From an uncultured Selenomonadales bacterium (GTDB taxonomy: Bacteria > Bacillota > Negativicutes > DSM-1736 > Dendrosporobacteraceae): DNA of 64,000 nt. This document shows, piece after piece, positions 62,523-64,000 of the stretch (the first letter of the stretch is position 1; each line of letters begins with the position of its first letter). Both the position numbers and the translations under genes were made by a program. The stretch is taken from contig CAMJML010000005.1 in NCBI GenBank assembly GCA_946407015.1, positions 124,001 to 188,000 on the forward strand. Direction: 5' to 3'. The notes beneath the pieces were generated by a model. The model saw only the letters and a list, made by a program, of their open reading frames with translations. It did not search any database and was not told the DNA's origin.

Positions 62523-63713
62523 ATGGAAAAGAAACGTGTTTTGTTTACCTCAGAATCTGTAACCGAAGGTCATCCAGATAAAATTGCTGACCAGATTTCT
62601 GACAGTGTTCTTGATGCAATAATGGCAAAAGATCCTATGGGACGTGTAGCCTGCGAGACTCTTGTTACAACAGGGTTAGTGCATGTTGTCGGTGAAATTA
62701 CTACAAATTGTTATGTAGATATTCCGAAAATTGTTAGAGAGACCATTCGCGAAATTGGCTATACCCGTGCAAAATTTGGGTTTGATTCCGATACTTGTGG
62801 TGTCATGACTTCAATAGGCGAGCAATCGGCTGATATTGCAATGGGGGTAGATAAAGCCTTAGAAGCGAAAGAAGGCCAAATGGATGAAATTGAAGCCATT
62901 GGTGCCGGTGACCAGGGCATGATGTTTGGTTATGCAACGAATGAAACTGCAGAATATATGCCTCTTACCATTTCGCTTGCTCATAAGTTGGCGCGCCGTT
63001 TATCAGAAGTCCGTAAAAATGGGAAATTGAACTACTTACGTCCTGATGGTAAAACCCAAGTCACTGTTGAATATGAAGATGGAAAACCTGTCCGTGTTGA
63101 TACGATTGTTATTTCTACTCAACATAGCCCGGAAGTAGATTTAGCTACTATTAAAAAAGATTTGATCGAACAGGTTATCAAACCAATTGTACCAGCTGAA
63201 CTGCTGGATGCCGATACAAAATATTTTATTAATCCGACAGGCCGCTTTGTTGTAGGTGGTCCACAAGGTGATGCCGGACTGACAGGACGCAAAATCATTG
63301 TTGATACTTATGGCGGTATGGCTCGTCATGGCGGCGGTGCCTTTTCCGGCAAAGATCCTACAAAAGTTGACCGTTCGGCGGCATATGCAGCCCGTTATGT
63401 TGCTAAAAATGTCGTAGCGGCAGGTTTGGCTGATAAGTGCGAAATCCAGCTTGCCTATGCTATCGGTGTGGCACGGCCTGTATCCATTATGGTGGAAACT
63501 TTTGGATCCGCCAAAGTGGATGAGAAAACTATTGTTAAACTGATTGAAAAGCATTTTGATCTGCGTCCCGCCGGTATCATTAAAACATTGGATTTGCGCA
63601 GACCTATCTATCGTCAAACTGCGGCTTATGGACATTTTGGCCGTACCGATCTTGACCTTCCATGGGAGCGTACAGATAAGGCTGAAATTTTACGCCGGGA
63701 AGCAAATATTTAA
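62523..63713 (+). CDS. metK: S-adenosylmethionine synthetase
   Basis: A 396-aa enzyme making SAM from methionine and ATP. Signatures: [32 protein letters not shown] and [26 protein letters not shown] lies about 15 bp before ATG 62523, longer than usual, but no other in-frame start is closer. Expression is controlled by the SAM riboswitch upstream, closing a feedback loop. Confidence 0.97.
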   Translation: MEKKRVLFTSESVTEGHPDKIADQISDSVLDAIMAKDPMGRVACETLVTTGLVHVVGEITTNCYVDIPKIVRETIREIGYTRAKFGFDSDTCGVMTSIGEQSADIAMGVDKALEAKEGQMDEIEAIGAGDQGMMFGYATNETAEYMPLTISLAHKLARRLSEVRKNGKLNYLRPDGKTQVTVEYEDGKPVRVDTIVISTQHSPEVDLATIKKDLIEQVIKPIVPAELLDADTKYFINPTGRFVVGGPQGDAGLTGRKIIVDTYGGMARHGGGAFSGKDPTKVDRSAAYAARYVAKNVVAAGLADKCEIQLAYAIGVARPVSIMVETFGSAKVDEKTIVKLIEKHFDLRPAGIIKTLDLRRPIYRQTAAYGHFGRTDLDLPWERTDKAEILRREANI

Positions 63714-63772
63714 TGGAATTGGTAATACTAACTTTGCTGGATTAATTTTTGCTTAGGAGGTTAGTATTACAA

Positions 63773-63988
63773 ATGGCTACAAAAAATACAGTATATAAAG
63801 TTGGCGGCTTAAAAGGTGAGCATTGTCGTGACCGGATTGAACATACGCTCTCACATCTACCCGGAGTTGATCGTGTCGATGTCAACATTGACAGCAAGCA
63901 AGTGAATGTTGCCTATAACCCAGAGGTAATTGCCAGTGGTTATATTGAAGAAACACTACAGACTTTGGGATATTCCATTCAGGGTTAG
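63773..63988 (+). CDS. Small HMA-domain protein, single-Cys variant
   Basis: A 71-aa ferredoxin-like betaalphabetabetaalphabeta protein of the heavy-metal-associated family: KVGGLKGEHCRDRIEHTLSH, LPGVDRVDVNIDSKQVNVAY. The usual CxxC metal site is reduced to one Cys (EHCRDR), so copper binding of the standard kind is doubtful. AGGAGG (63756-63761) precedes ATG 63773. It follows metK by 59 bp. Confidence 0.85.
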   Translation: MATKNTVYKVGGLKGEHCRDRIEHTLSHLPGVDRVDVNIDSKQVNVAYNPEVIASGYIEETLQTLGYSIQG

Positions 63989-64000
63989 GTGTTATTATGA

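Overview
The window looks like one contiguous piece of the chromosome of an anaerobic, endospore-forming Firmicute with low to moderate GC. The gene order murD-ftsW-murG-murC-murA-ftsQ-DUF881-sbp-ftsA-ftsZ-spoIIGA-sigE-sigG-(ylmC)-pgeF-yggS-sepF-ylmH-divIVA-ileS is the classical Firmicute division/sporulation cluster. The class III ribonucleotide reductase, ferredoxins, radical-SAM enzyme and sigma-54-controlled Fe-S flavoenzyme operon point to a strict anaerobe. A Sporomusa/Pelosinus-like Negativicute is my best guess; this is inference, because no rRNA is present.

Layout. 1-10 kb: peptidoglycan precursor and divisome genes. 10-13.5 kb: the sigma-E/sigma-G module (spoIIGA, sigE, sigG, spoIIR), with a convincing sigma-F-type promoter before sigG. 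13.56-24.15 kb: a 10,587-bp accessory element. 24.2-26.5 kb: the 3' half of the interrupted ylmC gene, a metallopeptidase-like gene, a Cys-rich repeat protein and an intact ylmC paralogue. 26.6-32.4 kb: nrdR-nrdD-nrdG, a radical-SAM protein and pgeF. 32.5-40.8 kb: an orphan amino-acid-type binding lipoprotein, a sigma-54 activator, and a six-gene operon that should oxidise proline through pyrroline-5-carboxylate to glutamate, preceded by a textbook -24/-12 promoter. 41-48 kb: yggS, sepF, proC, ylmH, divIVA, yggU and T-box-controlled ileS. 48-54 kb: small stress and membrane genes, lspA, an RluD-family synthase, pyrR, and convergent rqcH. 54-64 kb: a P2-type cation ATPase, dapF, yicC, remA, gmk, rpoZ, coaBC, SAM-riboswitch-controlled metK and a small HMA protein.

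Main discovery candidate. The 10.6-kb element splits a YlmC/YmxH-family (PRC-barrel) gene lying directly after spoIIR. The 5' fragment (start codon and Shine-Dalgarno, 7 codons) is at 13551; the 3' fragment, without its own Shine-Dalgarno, is at 24150-24401. An identical 11-bp core (TCTGACCTTAA) flanks the element. Precise recombination would restore an 87-codon in-frame gene, and the rebuilt junction TSDLKMKEVIN is identical to that of the intact paralogue at 26193. The joined element ends form a 54-bp imperfect palindrome, as expected of an attP, and a large serine recombinase of the SpoIVCA type lies just inside the left end. This has the architecture of a skin-like intervening element in a gene where I know of no described example. 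The cargo contains no recognisable phage genes. It consists mostly of small secreted, membrane and metal-binding-type proteins, including a 51-aa protein with ten tryptophans.

Other notable structure: a perfect 60-bp palindrome that encodes the same C-terminal KEQEKG on both strands for the convergent genes pyrR and rqcH; a 13-cysteine hexapeptide-repeat protein; two neighbouring genes with promoter-plus-terminator leaders; and tandem NrdR boxes before nrdR-nrdD-nrdG.
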